Source of the DNA: Firm-13 sp037143795 | GTDB taxonomy: Bacteria; Bacillota; Clostridia; Saccharofermentanales; Saccharofermentanaceae | DNA length: 64,000 nt | Assembly (NCBI GenBank): GCA_037143795.1 | Contig: JBAWXZ010000008.1 | Location: forward strand, 82,690 to 146,689 | Direction: 5' to 3' | In this document: positions 32,603-41,702 of the stretch, one piece after another | Numbering within the stretch: position 1 is the stretch's first letter | Layout: each line of letters opens with the position of its first letter | Made by a program: the position numbers and the translations under genes | The notes under the pieces: generated by a model | Databases searched by the model: none | What the model was told of the DNA's origin: nothing | What the model saw: the letters and a program-made list of their open reading frames with translations, nothing else

Positions 32603-34138
32603 TTATGCTCCTTTACTCGCAGAAAGAATCATGCCCATAATAACTTCTTGTGATGCTTCATTACGTGAGAGTTCACCCACGATTTTGCCTTCGTTCATAA
32701 CGTAGATTCTGTCACACATACCCAGGATCTCCGGAAGTTCAGAAGAAATCATTATGATTGACTTACCTTCAGCCGCCAGATCATTCATAATACAATAAAT
32801 CTCGTATTTGGCTCCGACGTCGATTCCTCGGGTCGGTTCATCAAGAATCATGATATCAGGATCTGTAAACATCCACTTACTCAAAAGAACTTTCTGCTGA
32901 TTGCCGCCGGAAAGGTTGCCAGCCAATTGCTGGACAGTTGAACACTTAATTCTGAGCTTATCCCGGTATGTTTTGGCTATGCTCACCTCAAGATCCCTGT
33001 CAATCTTCCCTCTTTTGCTGACTTTGGACATTTTGGCCAATGTAACATTATCCGTGATCGTATTCCCGAGAATCAGGCCGTCACCCTTACGGTCTTCCGT
33101 GATGTATGCGATCTTTTCTTTAATGGCCTGGGAGATGCTGTGAAGAAATACCGGCTTGGAATCTTTCTCCAGTTCACCTTTGATGCCCGATCCGTATGCC
33201 TTACCGAAAGCACTCATGACAAGTTCTGTTCTTCCTGCGCCCATCAGGCCTGCTATTCCAAGCACTTCTCCCCTGCGGACATTTATCGAAACATTGTCAA
33301 CAACTTTGCGCTCGGAATATACCGGATGGTATACCGTCCAGTCCTTTATGGCAAAAGCGACATCTCCGATATGTGATTCGCGTTTGGGGAAACGATCGGT
33401 CAGTTCACGGCCTACCATTCCTTTGATGATCCGGTCCTCTGTTATTGTATCAACCGTCTTGTCAAGTGTTTCAATTGTTGATCCGTCACGGATAATAGTA
33501 ATTTTGTCTGCGATAAAGTTGATTTCATTCAGTTTGTGGGAAATCATAATGGACGTGACGCCTTTTTTCTGCAAATCCTTAATTAAGCCAAGAAGCTTCT
33601 TCGAATCATTTTCATTCAAAGAAGCCGTAGGTTCGTCAAGTATCAGAAGTTTGACGTTTTTACCAAGTGCTTTTGCAATTTCAACAAGCTGCTGCTTACC
33701 GACACCGATATCCTTGATAAGGGTACGTGAGCTTTCCTGAAGCCCGACAGTTCGAAGTAATTTATCCGCCTCGTGAAATGTAGCATCCCAATCAAGATTA
33801 AGGGCACTTCCACGTTCATTTCCTAAAAACATATTCTCGCCGATCGTAAGATACGGCACCAAAGCCAGTTCCTGATGGATAATAACTATGCCTTTTGCTT
33901 CACTGTCCCTGATTTCTTTGAATTTACATAGCTCTCCATCATAGAGAATGTCGCCCTCGTATGACCCATACGGATAAATGCCGCTGAGTACATTCATAAG
34001 AGTAGATTTACCTGCGCCATTTTCTCCCACAAGCGCATGGATTTCTCCCTCTTCTACTATAAGGTTGACATCATCAAGTGCCTTAACACCTGGAAAAAGC
34101 TTGGTAATATTATTCATTTCCAATAGTGTCTTTGCCAA
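32603..34138 (-). CDS. Sugar ABC transporter ATPase with two nucleotide-binding domains (GguA/XylG type)
   Basis: The 511-residue protein has two ABC domains in one chain, as in RbsA/XylG/GguA. Domain 1 has GENGAGKST, a degenerate signature IGVGKQQ and LLILDEPTASL. Domain 2 has the altered P-loop GLMGAGRTEL, the signature LSGGNQQK and IMILDEPTRGID. These asymmetries are normal for the family. The start is TTG (34136-34138), placed 8 nt after GGGAGGG; the nearest ATG lies seven codons in and would cut into the first beta strand. It powers sugar uptake with the flanking gene products. Confidence 0.94.
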   Translation of the reverse strand: MAKTLLEMNNITKLFPGVKALDDVNLIVEEGEIHALVGENGAGKSTLMNVLSGIYPYGSYEGDILYDGELCKFKEIRDSEAKGIVIIHQELALVPYLTIGENMFLGNERGSALNLDWDATFHEADKLLRTVGLQESSRTLIKDIGVGKQQLVEIAKALGKNVKLLILDEPTASLNENDSKKLLGLIKDLQKKGVTSIMISHKLNEINFIADKITIIRDGSTIETLDKTVDTITEDRIIKGMVGRELTDRFPKRESHIGDVAFAIKDWTVYHPVYSERKVVDNVSINVRRGEVLGIAGLMGAGRTELVMSAFGKAYGSGIKGELEKDSKPVFLHSISQAIKEKIAYITEDRKGDGLILGNTITDNVTLAKMSKVSKRGKIDRDLEVSIAKTYRDKLRIKCSTVQQLAGNLSGGNQQKVLLSKWMFTDPDIMILDEPTRGIDVGAKYEIYCIMNDLAAEGKSIIMISSELPEILGMCDRIYVMNEGKIVGELSRNEASQEVIMGMILSASKGA

Positions 34139-34188
34139 TGTCTTATCCCTCCCGTTCGCACAGATTTCTTCTGCCTGAAAGAGGATTA

Positions 34189-34223
34189 GGGCACGGCTGC
34201 AGCATTAAGCTACAGCCATGCCC
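34189..34223 (-). other. Intercistronic stem-loop between the sugar-binding protein and ATPase genes
   Basis: GGGCACGGCTG (34189-34199) pairs with CAGCCATGCCC (34213-34223) with one G-T pair. It is placed 70 nt after the binding-protein stop. Such hairpins often keep the binding protein at higher levels than the rest of the transporter. Confidence 0.7.
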
Positions 34224-34294
34224 GCCTCTCGAAACTATATCATTTCATAAACCCACGAAATGCTAACATAATGCTTACATGTCAGAGATGTAGA

Positions 34295-35425
34295 TTAAGC
34301 TGCAAGATCAGCTTCTGTGTAGTAACCGCTGTCAATCAGGATTGTCTTGTAGTTGGACTTGTCAGCGAATACAGGTGTGCAGAGGAATGTAGGAACAATG
34401 CCCTTGCCGTTTTCATAGGTCTTTGTATCGTTAACATCAACTTTTGTGCCCTTAACGATAGATGTAACCATTTCAACAACCTTGGCAGCAAGAGTACGTG
34501 TATCCTTGAAGACAGACATGGACTGCTTGCCGGCGATCATGTTCTTTGTGTTGGGCTTATCACAATCCTGACCGGTAATTACAGGCCAGTTTTCGCCGAC
34601 TTTGTAGCCTGCGTTGTCAAGAGCGTTCTCAACACCAAGAGCAGTGGAGTCATTTGAGCAGAGAACTACGTCAAGCTTTGTGCCTGTTGCATAGTTTGCT
34701 GTGATCAGGTTGTCCATACGGGCCTGAGCGGTCTCTGTCTTCCATGCGGCAGTAGCAACTTTCTCAAAGTCAACCTGACCGGATACAACAACAAGAGTTC
34801 CCTTGTCAATGTAAGGCTTGAGAACATCCATAGCGCCCTGATAGAAGAATCTGGCGTTATTGTCATCAGCGGATCCGGCGAAGATTTCCATGTTGAATTT
34901 GCTTGTCGTGTCCTTAAGTTTGAAAGTATCTACAATGTAGTTACCCTGGATGGTTCCAACCATGTAATTATCAAACGTTGCATAGTAGGATACAGCGTCG
35001 GATTCCATGATCAAACGATCATAAGCGATAACAGGGATCTTTCCTTCTTTAGCTGCAGTAAGAGCTGTTCCCAGAGAAGAACCATCGATAGCGGCAATAA
35101 CAAGAACGGTACATCCGCCAGTGATCATGTTCTCAACCTGAGAAACCTGTGTTGCAACGTCGTTGCTTGCATACTGAAGATCAACGGTGTAGCCGGCAGC
35201 TTCGAGCTGTGTTTTCATGTTGGCACCGTCCTGGTTCCAGCGCTGCAGATCCTTTGTAGGCATAGCAACACCGACTTTTGCGGTACCGGTAGCGCCGGCT
35301 TTAGTTGTAACAGCAGCAGAAGCGGCAGCGGTTGTTGTCGTAGTTGTTGTACCTGTACAGGCTACTACTGAGAGCAGTGCGGCAGATGCGACGAGAAGTG
35401 CAATGATTTTCTTAAGTCTCTTCAT
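34295..35425 (-). CDS. Sugar-binding lipoprotein (ChvE/XylF type)
   Basis: This is the extracellular receptor of the ABC importer. The 376 residues start with a lipoprotein signal peptide (MKRLKK, hydrophobic core, lipobox SVVAC with Cys23), a Thr/Ala-rich linker (24-50), then a periplasmic-binding-protein fold: KVGVAMPTKDLQRWNQDGANMK, VLVIAAIDGSSLG, KIPVIAYDRLI, DVVLCSNDSTALGVENAL and ITGQDCDK. This pattern fits ChvE/XylF-type receptors of xylose, arabinose or galactose. AAGGAGAG precedes the ATG at 35425. Transcription probably begins near 35854, giving a leader of about 430 nt. Confidence 0.92.
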   Translation of the reverse strand: MKRLKKIIALLVASAALLSVVACTGTTTTTTTAAASAAVTTKAGATGTAKVGVAMPTKDLQRWNQDGANMKTQLEAAGYTVDLQYASNDVATQVSQVENMITGGCTVLVIAAIDGSSLGTALTAAKEGKIPVIAYDRLIMESDAVSYYATFDNYMVGTIQGNYIVDTFKLKDTTSKFNMEIFAGSADDNNARFFYQGAMDVLKPYIDKGTLVVVSGQVDFEKVATAAWKTETAQARMDNLITANYATGTKLDVVLCSNDSTALGVENALDNAGYKVGENWPVITGQDCDKPNTKNMIAGKQSMSVFKDTRTLAAKVVEMVTSIVKGTKVDVNDTKTYENGKGIVPTFLCTPVFADKSNYKTILIDSGYYTEADLAA

Positions 35426-35835
35426 GTTTTTCTCTCCTTTTTGTTTCTCGGTTCTTTGCAAGCATTATGTCATGTAATACAGTGGATGAGAAAATGGTCA
35501 AACTAAATAATACATAATCCGCGGTATATAAATATCACGAAGACAAGAAACCTGTAAAATAATATTAAGCCTGAGAAAATATAAAATAAACTGTAGTATT
35601 CGTGATTAAGTGCATACCACTTTGCTATTCTTTCCCCCCTTCCGGAATGTAGTGTAAAGTACACTCGGAAATCCGATGTGCGTCGGATTCAAAAAATAAC
35701 GTGCCGCACAGGCATTCTCCGACAAATTGTTCTGTTCTTCTATATCAATAGAGAAGAACTTGCCAAGAGTCCGGTCAAACGAGTTTTAAAAACACACAAG
35801 CATTAAAAACTGAAAGTCAAATACAAGTGAGTTTC
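35426..35835 (-). other. Long 5' leader of the sugar ABC operon
   Basis: Between operator and start codon lie about 410 nt without a gene on either strand. Visible pairings include AATCCGA/TCGGATT around 35670-35690 and a stem GTTCTTCT/AGAAGAAC around 35731-35757. I recognise no known riboswitch. A second, nearer promoter is possible: TTGACC occurs near 35500 on the minus strand, but without a good -10. Confidence 0.4.
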
Positions 35836-35849
35836 CGTGCTCGAGCACG
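35836..35849. promoter_or_regulatory. LacI-type operator, site 2 (CGTGCTCGAGCACG)
   Basis: This perfect 14-bp palindrome is identical to the core of site 1. It begins about 11 nt downstream of the -10 element of the promoter at 35861-35889, covering roughly +5 to +18, where a bound repressor would block initiation or escape. Confidence 0.85.
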
Positions 35850-35860
35850 ACCACAACAGA

Positions 35861-35889
35861 ATTGTATATCTCAGCTACAATTTTGTCAA
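35861..35889 (-). promoter_or_regulatory. Sigma-A promoter of the sugar ABC transporter operon
   Basis: On the minus strand TTGACA (35884-35889), a 17-nt spacer and TACAAT (35861-35866) match the consensus at 11 of 12 positions. Direct repeats TTTGTGCAA lie upstream of it at 35904-35912 and 35933-35941. The remaining stretch to 36373 is very AT-rich with no other signal I can support. Confidence 0.85.
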
Positions 35890-36373
35890 TAGTTGTCGAT
35901 AACTTTGTGCAACCCATCAATATGTCTTGTTTTTTGTGCAATATGTACGTATTTCCATCGTCATATTTGTATGCTTATTATTGGATAGTATGCGAAAACG
36001 AAATGTGATTTTTTAATGAGCTAAACGTTTCGTATCAGTATTATTTAATTGTTTTTTTCTCATCTTTATAAAGTCATAATTCGACAGAAGATCAATCCCT
36101 TATTTATTTGTTTATAATTATTACTAGTTGTATTTTATACAGTGTGATGTTTATTTAATTTGTGATTTTTCTTTTTTTATTTAGTACATTTTTTTTACTT
36201 TTTATATTTTCGCAAATGTCAAAGGACTTTTATTTCTGTTTATCTGATTTTTTTCTGTTTTGTGCCTTTACGTGCTTGGTTTTTTTCCGTGCATAACGGC
36301 TTTGGCATTCTTCCGGTCCTCCATTTTATATACTCCTTAAGCATGGTTTTATCTGGTTATCCTCAAGATTCTG

Positions 36374-36382
36374 TGATACAAT
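36374..36382 (+). promoter_or_regulatory. Extended -10 promoter of the DUF1015 gene
   Basis: TGaTACAAT (36374-36382) is an extended -10 element 42 nt before the ATG; the -35 region is weak. Confidence 0.5.
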
Positions 36383-36423
36383 GTCGTTTACATTATTGTG
36401 ATATTTCTGAAAGGGGTTATCCC

Positions 36424-37752
36424 ATGCATGCAGTAGTTTTTCCAGAATTAGCCATTATGGCTCCGGAGATTCTTATCCCGCGACAGGACATAGATCTCGG
36501 AAGATGGGCTGTCATTGCTTGTGATCAGTTTACTTCAGAACCGTTGTACTGGACTCAGGTTGAACTTGATACAGCCGGTGTTCCCTCCTGTGCACACATG
36601 ATTTTGCCGGAAGTGTACCTTGAATCATCATCGGCGGATCAGCTTGACCATAAGATTTCTTCAATAAACGACTCAATAAATCTGTATTTGTCTGATGGAA
36701 CGCTTACCGCACTTCCCTCCGGCTTTGTTCTGCTTTCCCGTGCTACACCATATCACCCGGCTCGCAAGGGATTGGTTCTGGCTGTCGACCTTGATCAATA
36801 TGACTTCGTCCCGGGCAACCATATGAAGATCCGGGCAACGGAAGGCACCGTGCTCTCCCGCATTCCTCCCCGCGTCAGGATCAGGCGGGACGCCCGGCTT
36901 GAATTGCCGCATATCATGCTTCTGATTAACGATCCGGATCATATTGTGATTGAGCCGGCGTATGATAATCTGGCATCCTCAGGTGCATCCCCTTTATATG
37001 ATATAGATCTGATGCAGGGAGGCGGACATGTTACCGGCTATTTTACAGAAGCCGGATCTGCTGTTTCCCGCAAAATCACTGATGCTCTTTCCGCACTCCT
37101 TGAAAAATCGGCGGACGGCTTCCTCTTTGCTGTTGGTGACGGTAATCATTCACTTGCTACGGCAAAGGCACATTGGGATTCCATCCGGCCGTCAATCACT
37201 TCCGACGAGGCAGTTGATCATCCGGCGCGATATGCACTGGTTGAAGTTGTCAACATCCACGATGACGGTCTTGCTTTTGAGCCGATTCACAGAGTTGCAT
37301 TTGGGCTTTGTGCTGAAGATTTTTATGCCGCAGCGGGAACGTTTTTTGCAGGACAGGGTTTCCATTTTCTGAATGAAGAAGAATGGAATGCTCAGAAGGA
37401 ACATTTTCCTGTTTCTGCACATAGTATACCTGTGATCAGTGACGGTCACAGCAGCTACCTGGTTCTTACTGAACCGAAACACACACTGGCTGTCGGCTCC
37501 CTGCAAAATGTCCTTGATCATCTCATTTCAGTTCGGCCGGATGTCCGATTGGATTATATTCACGGTGAAGATGCGGTCCGTGCGCTCTCCGTTTCCGGAA
37601 ATCTCGGGTTCCTCCTTCCTGCTATTTCGAAAAATAGTTTTTTCGAGACTATTACAGCCGAAGGTGTTTTCCCCAGAAAGACATTTTCCATGGGTGAAGC
37701 AATCGAGAAGCGTTATTACCTTGAAGCAAAAAGTATTATGCCAAAGGAGTAA
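36424..37752 (+). CDS. DUF1015 family protein
   Basis: The 442-residue soluble protein belongs to the DUF1015 family, of unknown function. Family marks are the N-terminal WAVIACDQFTSEP, the central VGDGNHSLATAKAHW, YIHGEDAVRAL and the closing RKTFSMGEAIEKRYYLEAKSI. ATG at 36424 has AAGGGG upstream; the longer frame from 36262 has no such site. Its stop is only 2 nt before the next gene, and the ribosome site of that gene (AAAGGAG) lies inside it, so they are co-translated. Confidence 0.88.
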   Translation: MHAVVFPELAIMAPEILIPRQDIDLGRWAVIACDQFTSEPLYWTQVELDTAGVPSCAHMILPEVYLESSSADQLDHKISSINDSINLYLSDGTLTALPSGFVLLSRATPYHPARKGLVLAVDLDQYDFVPGNHMKIRATEGTVLSRIPPRVRIRRDARLELPHIMLLINDPDHIVIEPAYDNLASSGASPLYDIDLMQGGGHVTGYFTEAGSAVSRKITDALSALLEKSADGFLFAVGDGNHSLATAKAHWDSIRPSITSDEAVDHPARYALVEVVNIHDDGLAFEPIHRVAFGLCAEDFYAAAGTFFAGQGFHFLNEEEWNAQKEHFPVSAHSIPVISDGHSSYLVLTEPKHTLAVGSLQNVLDHLISVRPDVRLDYIHGEDAVRALSVSGNLGFLLPAISKNSFFETITAEGVFPRKTFSMGEAIEKRYYLEAKSIMPKE

Positions 37753-37754
37753 TT

Positions 37755-38897
37755 ATGTCTGATTCACGTCCCTCCATCTGCATAATCGGTGCGGGTATTA
37801 CCGGCCTTGTCAGTGCCTGGGAGTTATCCCGCAAAGGTTTTGTCGTTCAGGTCGTCGAACAGCATTCGACTGCCGGCGGGATGCTGTCATCCATGCGGAT
37901 TGGACACGAGTATATTGAGCTGCTTCCCCATCATATCCGTAAATCCGATAGGAATCTGCTGGGTCTTCTTAAGGAACTCGGTCTGCAGGAAGATGTGTCC
38001 TGGTTTGATTCTTATTGGTACGGCAGGGTTGGCCGCAAGAAACTTGGCTATCTGAATAACGGTTTTCATTCATTGATCAGTGCCCTGACCCAGGAGATTA
38101 CAGATAATGACGGAATAATCCATTACGGCTATACTGCAATGGATATTTCACAGACTCCTGAAGCTGATAAATCCTTACAAAACTACTTTTCCGTATCTTC
38201 CCTGGCATCCGGTACATTGCCAAGATACCAGGTTTCCTGTGTGCTGGCCGATTGTACTACTGTCGTCCTGGAAGCTGATAATGTACTTTTTACTGCATCC
38301 TGCCGAAACTTCGCTCATATTACACATGACTTATCCATGCCGACCGATTACCGGGACACTCTGATGGATGTAACGTACAAAGCGAATATGTGTCTTCTGC
38401 TTCTCATGAAAACGCAGTTCACCGGGTGTTTTTCACGGCCGATAGCCTTCAATGCACCCTTTCAAAGAATCATTGAGCATACCAACCTGGTAGGTGAACG
38501 ACGTTATGGCGGACACGTTGTGTATCTGTCGGGGTCGCTCGCTACTTCGCATCCTCTGTGGACGCAATCCGACGCCGAGGTCTTCAGTGAATTTTTCAAG
38601 CATCTTCAACTTCTGAATCCAGCCACTGTCAGGAATGACATATTATCATGGCGCCTGACGCGTACCCGTTATGCCGCGCCTTCTTCGCAGCCCGTTTATA
38701 ATCTCCTTTCTCCCCTGATGCCCGGACTTTATGTGAGCAGTCTGGCTCTGGTCGAGGGCGGTGCGGAAGATTCAGTGGAATACCGGATGGATGCATGCGT
38801 TTCCATGGCAAGGCAGGCAGCCCGGATAATTGAACTGGATCGCCAGGTGACAGGGCTAAAAAGCACCGGGTATGCCACAATTGACCGTATCTATTGA
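37755..38897 (+). CDS. NAD(P)/FAD-dependent oxidoreductase (amine-oxidase/protoporphyrinogen-oxidase-like)
   Basis: The 380-residue flavoprotein has the FAD-binding Rossmann motif CIIGAGITGLVSAWELSRKG with the acidic end of strand 2 (VVEQHSTAGGM), and a C-terminal FAD segment GLYVSSLALVEGGAEDSVEYRMD. The region around ELLPHHIRKSDRNLLGLLKELGL recalls UDP-galactopyranose-mutase and PPO-like members. The exact substrate is unknown. It is placed between DUF1015 and the DUF2298 membrane protein; a role in surface-glycan or lipid-linked sugar chemistry would fit but is inference. Confidence 0.8.
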   Translation: MSDSRPSICIIGAGITGLVSAWELSRKGFVVQVVEQHSTAGGMLSSMRIGHEYIELLPHHIRKSDRNLLGLLKELGLQEDVSWFDSYWYGRVGRKKLGYLNNGFHSLISALTQEITDNDGIIHYGYTAMDISQTPEADKSLQNYFSVSSLASGTLPRYQVSCVLADCTTVVLEADNVLFTASCRNFAHITHDLSMPTDYRDTLMDVTYKANMCLLLLMKTQFTGCFSRPIAFNAPFQRIIEHTNLVGERRYGGHVVYLSGSLATSHPLWTQSDAEVFSEFFKHLQLLNPATVRNDILSWRLTRTRYAAPSSQPVYNLLSPLMPGLYVSSLALVEGGAEDSVEYRMDACVSMARQAARIIELDRQVTGLKSTGYATIDRIY

Positions 38898-38987
38898 TAT
38901 TAATTTCGAAGAAAAATAGTATATAATCAACACAAGTGCCGTTTCATGTATTTGTGTTCGGTATATGAGTATTTCCGGAGGATGCCG

Positions 38988-41687
38988 ATGGATAACAAAA
39001 GACCTGATTCACAGAAGTCTTCGTTCAATCCCGTTGGTTTTGATAAGCCGAATAAACATTTATCTTCCCCTTCGCTAATTCCCGAAAAAATTAAGCCAAT
39101 CCGGTTTCTCCTGTTTCTGATTCCGGTTGCCCTTGCCTTCTTTTTGTCATTTATGCTGAAAGATGACCAGCCCCGCTATTTACTTTGGTGGGCAGCACTG
39201 CTGGTATTTGGTATCGGCGCTTTCCCTGTAACTGCGTGGCTTTTTTCCGCCTTCCGCGGTAAGGGCTATGGCTTTTCAAAGGCCATAGGGATTCTTGCAG
39301 TATCCTTTGTTCTTTGGACTTTTTCTTATCTGCAGTTGATCGGTTTCACGCGGTTTTGGATTATTTTTTTCTTAGCCGTGCTGTTTTTTGTCAGCTGGGG
39401 CATCCCAAAGACAAGGAAAGCTGCACTTTCCGCACTTTCCTCAAAGTCCGATATATGGGAAATCACGCTTGAAGAATCACTTTTTGTTCTTGCTCTTCTG
39501 GCCTGGTGTTTTATAAAAGGTTTGCGCCCTGAAATCAACGGAGAAGAAAAGTTCATGGACTTCGCTTTTTTGAATTCACTTGTCCGTACGGATACGCTTC
39601 CGTGTGTTGACCCATGGCTGGCTGGAAGCAGCATTAACTATTACTATTACGGTCAATATATTTATGCCCTCATTACAAAGCTCACCGGGATTAAAACCGG
39701 GATTGCCTATAATCTTTCGATGTGCACGACTTTCGCACTCGCATTTACCATGTCGTTTTCTCTCGGCTCACTGTTTTTCGACGGAGCTATAAAAAAGGGG
39801 CTTCGTGCATCGGGCGCATTCCGGGTAGCGGCAGGGATACTGAGCGCATTCGCGGTGACTCTTTTCGGTAATTCCCATGCTTTCTTTTATGATGAAAACT
39901 CAGCCGGCAACTCATTACTCGGCTTATTCGCAAAAATGGGTATTAACGTGGGACGGACTGACGGGTTTTTTTATCCGGATTCCACACGCTTTATCGGTCA
40001 CAACCCTGATTCACAGATATGGGACGAAGCAAAGACGACGCTGCTCAGAAACGGTGATTATACGATCCACGAATTCCCCTGCTACTCATACCTCCTGGGC
40101 GATCTTCACGCGCATGTCGTCGGACTGATGATTGTCATGCTGATTGTTGCCGTATTGTTTTCGCTGTATGTGAATGCACGGCATCCCTCAGGCAGGGAAA
40201 TGCTTGTCCGGGTCTTCCCGAACAGCGGGAATCCGATCAGGCTGTGGACACGAATTCTGTATGAGTTTAAAAAATTGCTCAGACCGGAAATTGTGATAGC
40301 CGGCATACTCCTTGGTATCGCGACAATGTGTAATTACTGGGATTTTTTAATCTATTTTATCGCAGGCAGCATGACCCTCCTTATATATAACATCAGGACA
40401 TCCCGCCATTTTGTGTCTTTGTCAGGCATGCCGTTTTTCCTGACTGAGGCAGCAATGATCCTTATTGCATATCTGAAGTACTCAAAGTTGCCTTTCACAC
40501 ATGTCGGCGTCCAGATGATTATATTCGTGATCTGTCTGACCGGTACCTCACTTATACCCTGTGCACTTACAAGAACCGGCCTTGGTATGTCCTTTCTATT
40601 CTCTGCGGCAAGTCTTTGCTCGCTGACTTTCAATTCCAAATTTGAAATGATAGCAAATTCGCTTGCCAAAACAGTTGATCAGTCATCAGTCTATCAATTT
40701 CTGATCCTTTGGGGCACACATATTCTCTTTGCCCTCGTTCTGATAACAGTCACTCTGTTTTCCCGAAAGACTGCATCGGCTGATAATTTTATTGAGGATG
40801 ACTATGTCCCGGAAAATGCTGTCGCACGGTTCTTTGCCAAAATGAATCCGGCGGATATATTTATGTCGGGCATTGCGGTTGTGTCTTTCCTGCTTCTGGC
40901 CGCACCTGAAATATTCTATGTCCGTGACATATATTCAGGAAGCTATAAGCGATCCAACACAATGTTCAAGTTCACTTTCGAGGCTTTTGTACTGCTTTCG
41001 CTAGTCCTGGCATATTCATTTTTCCGATTTCTTTGTATCCGCTTAAAAAACAGGCGGCAATTGTATGTGTTTGCAGCCGGAGCTTTGGTTCTTGCACTTC
41101 TATTGTTCGTACCCATGCGATATCCTTTTGTTGCCATTGAACAGAGAACCGGCCCTATTTCACTGCAAAACTACGCCGGTCTTGACGGTACAGCAGCGCT
41201 CAAAACAAGGGACAGTCCTCAATTGACTTCAGGGGCAGGAGACCTCGCAGATTATTCGGCTGCCATTGACTGGCTCAATGCAAATGTAGAAGGCACACCT
41301 GCCATCTGCGAAGCATTTGGAAACAGCTATACGGATAACTGTGTAATATCGGCGTATACAGGACTCCCAACGATCATCGGCTGGCAGACACATGAATGGC
41401 TGTGGCGTTTCCAGGGAGTCGTAAACAGCGCAGGCGAACTAGTCAGCATCCCTGACAAGGATGTTTGGAAGACGGTTCTTACACCGCGGCAAAACGATGT
41501 AAGGGCAATCTATACAAGTGCAGGGGTAACAGAAGCCCGGACGCTGCTCAATAAATATGCAGTGACCTATCTGGTTGTCGGTGATCTGGAAAGAACCCAG
41601 TTTGTTAATATCAATGACGCGGTTCTTCAGAATTTAGGAACAAAAGTATTTGAGAGCGGGACATTGTATATTATCAAAATCCGGTAA
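38988..41687 (+). CDS. DUF2298 (Chlor_Arch_YYY) polytopic membrane protein
   Basis: The 899-residue protein has about 15 hydrophobic helices after a hydrophilic N-terminus of 35 residues. The family hallmark is present: EEKFMDFAFLNSLVRTD, then DPWLAGSSINYYYYGQY at residues 205-222. Such proteins resemble GT-C type glycosyltransferases, with a large outside C-terminal part (here from about residue 730: TGPISLQNYAGLDGTAAL, WLNANVEGTPAICEAFG). ATG at 38988 follows GGAGGA. It lies 90 nt after the flavoprotein gene; a TATAAT at 38922-38927 could give extra transcription. Activity has not been shown for the family, as far as I know. Confidence 0.85.
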   Translation: MDNKRPDSQKSSFNPVGFDKPNKHLSSPSLIPEKIKPIRFLLFLIPVALAFFLSFMLKDDQPRYLLWWAALLVFGIGAFPVTAWLFSAFRGKGYGFSKAIGILAVSFVLWTFSYLQLIGFTRFWIIFFLAVLFFVSWGIPKTRKAALSALSSKSDIWEITLEESLFVLALLAWCFIKGLRPEINGEEKFMDFAFLNSLVRTDTLPCVDPWLAGSSINYYYYGQYIYALITKLTGIKTGIAYNLSMCTTFALAFTMSFSLGSLFFDGAIKKGLRASGAFRVAAGILSAFAVTLFGNSHAFFYDENSAGNSLLGLFAKMGINVGRTDGFFYPDSTRFIGHNPDSQIWDEAKTTLLRNGDYTIHEFPCYSYLLGDLHAHVVGLMIVMLIVAVLFSLYVNARHPSGREMLVRVFPNSGNPIRLWTRILYEFKKLLRPEIVIAGILLGIATMCNYWDFLIYFIAGSMTLLIYNIRTSRHFVSLSGMPFFLTEAAMILIAYLKYSKLPFTHVGVQMIIFVICLTGTSLIPCALTRTGLGMSFLFSAASLCSLTFNSKFEMIANSLAKTVDQSSVYQFLILWGTHILFALVLITVTLFSRKTASADNFIEDDYVPENAVARFFAKMNPADIFMSGIAVVSFLLLAAPEIFYVRDIYSGSYKRSNTMFKFTFEAFVLLSLVLAYSFFRFLCIRLKNRRQLYVFAAGALVLALLLFVPMRYPFVAIEQRTGPISLQNYAGLDGTAALKTRDSPQLTSGAGDLADYSAAIDWLNANVEGTPAICEAFGNSYTDNCVISAYTGLPTIIGWQTHEWLWRFQGVVNSAGELVSIPDKDVWKTVLTPRQNDVRAIYTSAGVTEARTLLNKYAVTYLVVGDLERTQFVNINDAVLQNLGTKVFESGTLYIIKIR

Positions 41688-41702
41688 AAATTCCAGTAAG
41701 TC

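Noticed and set aside
35426..36423. Missed gene in the AT-rich region upstream of the sugar transporter operon
   Set aside because: No open frame with a ribosome site is present on either strand; the stretch is explained by a leader, promoters and operator sites.
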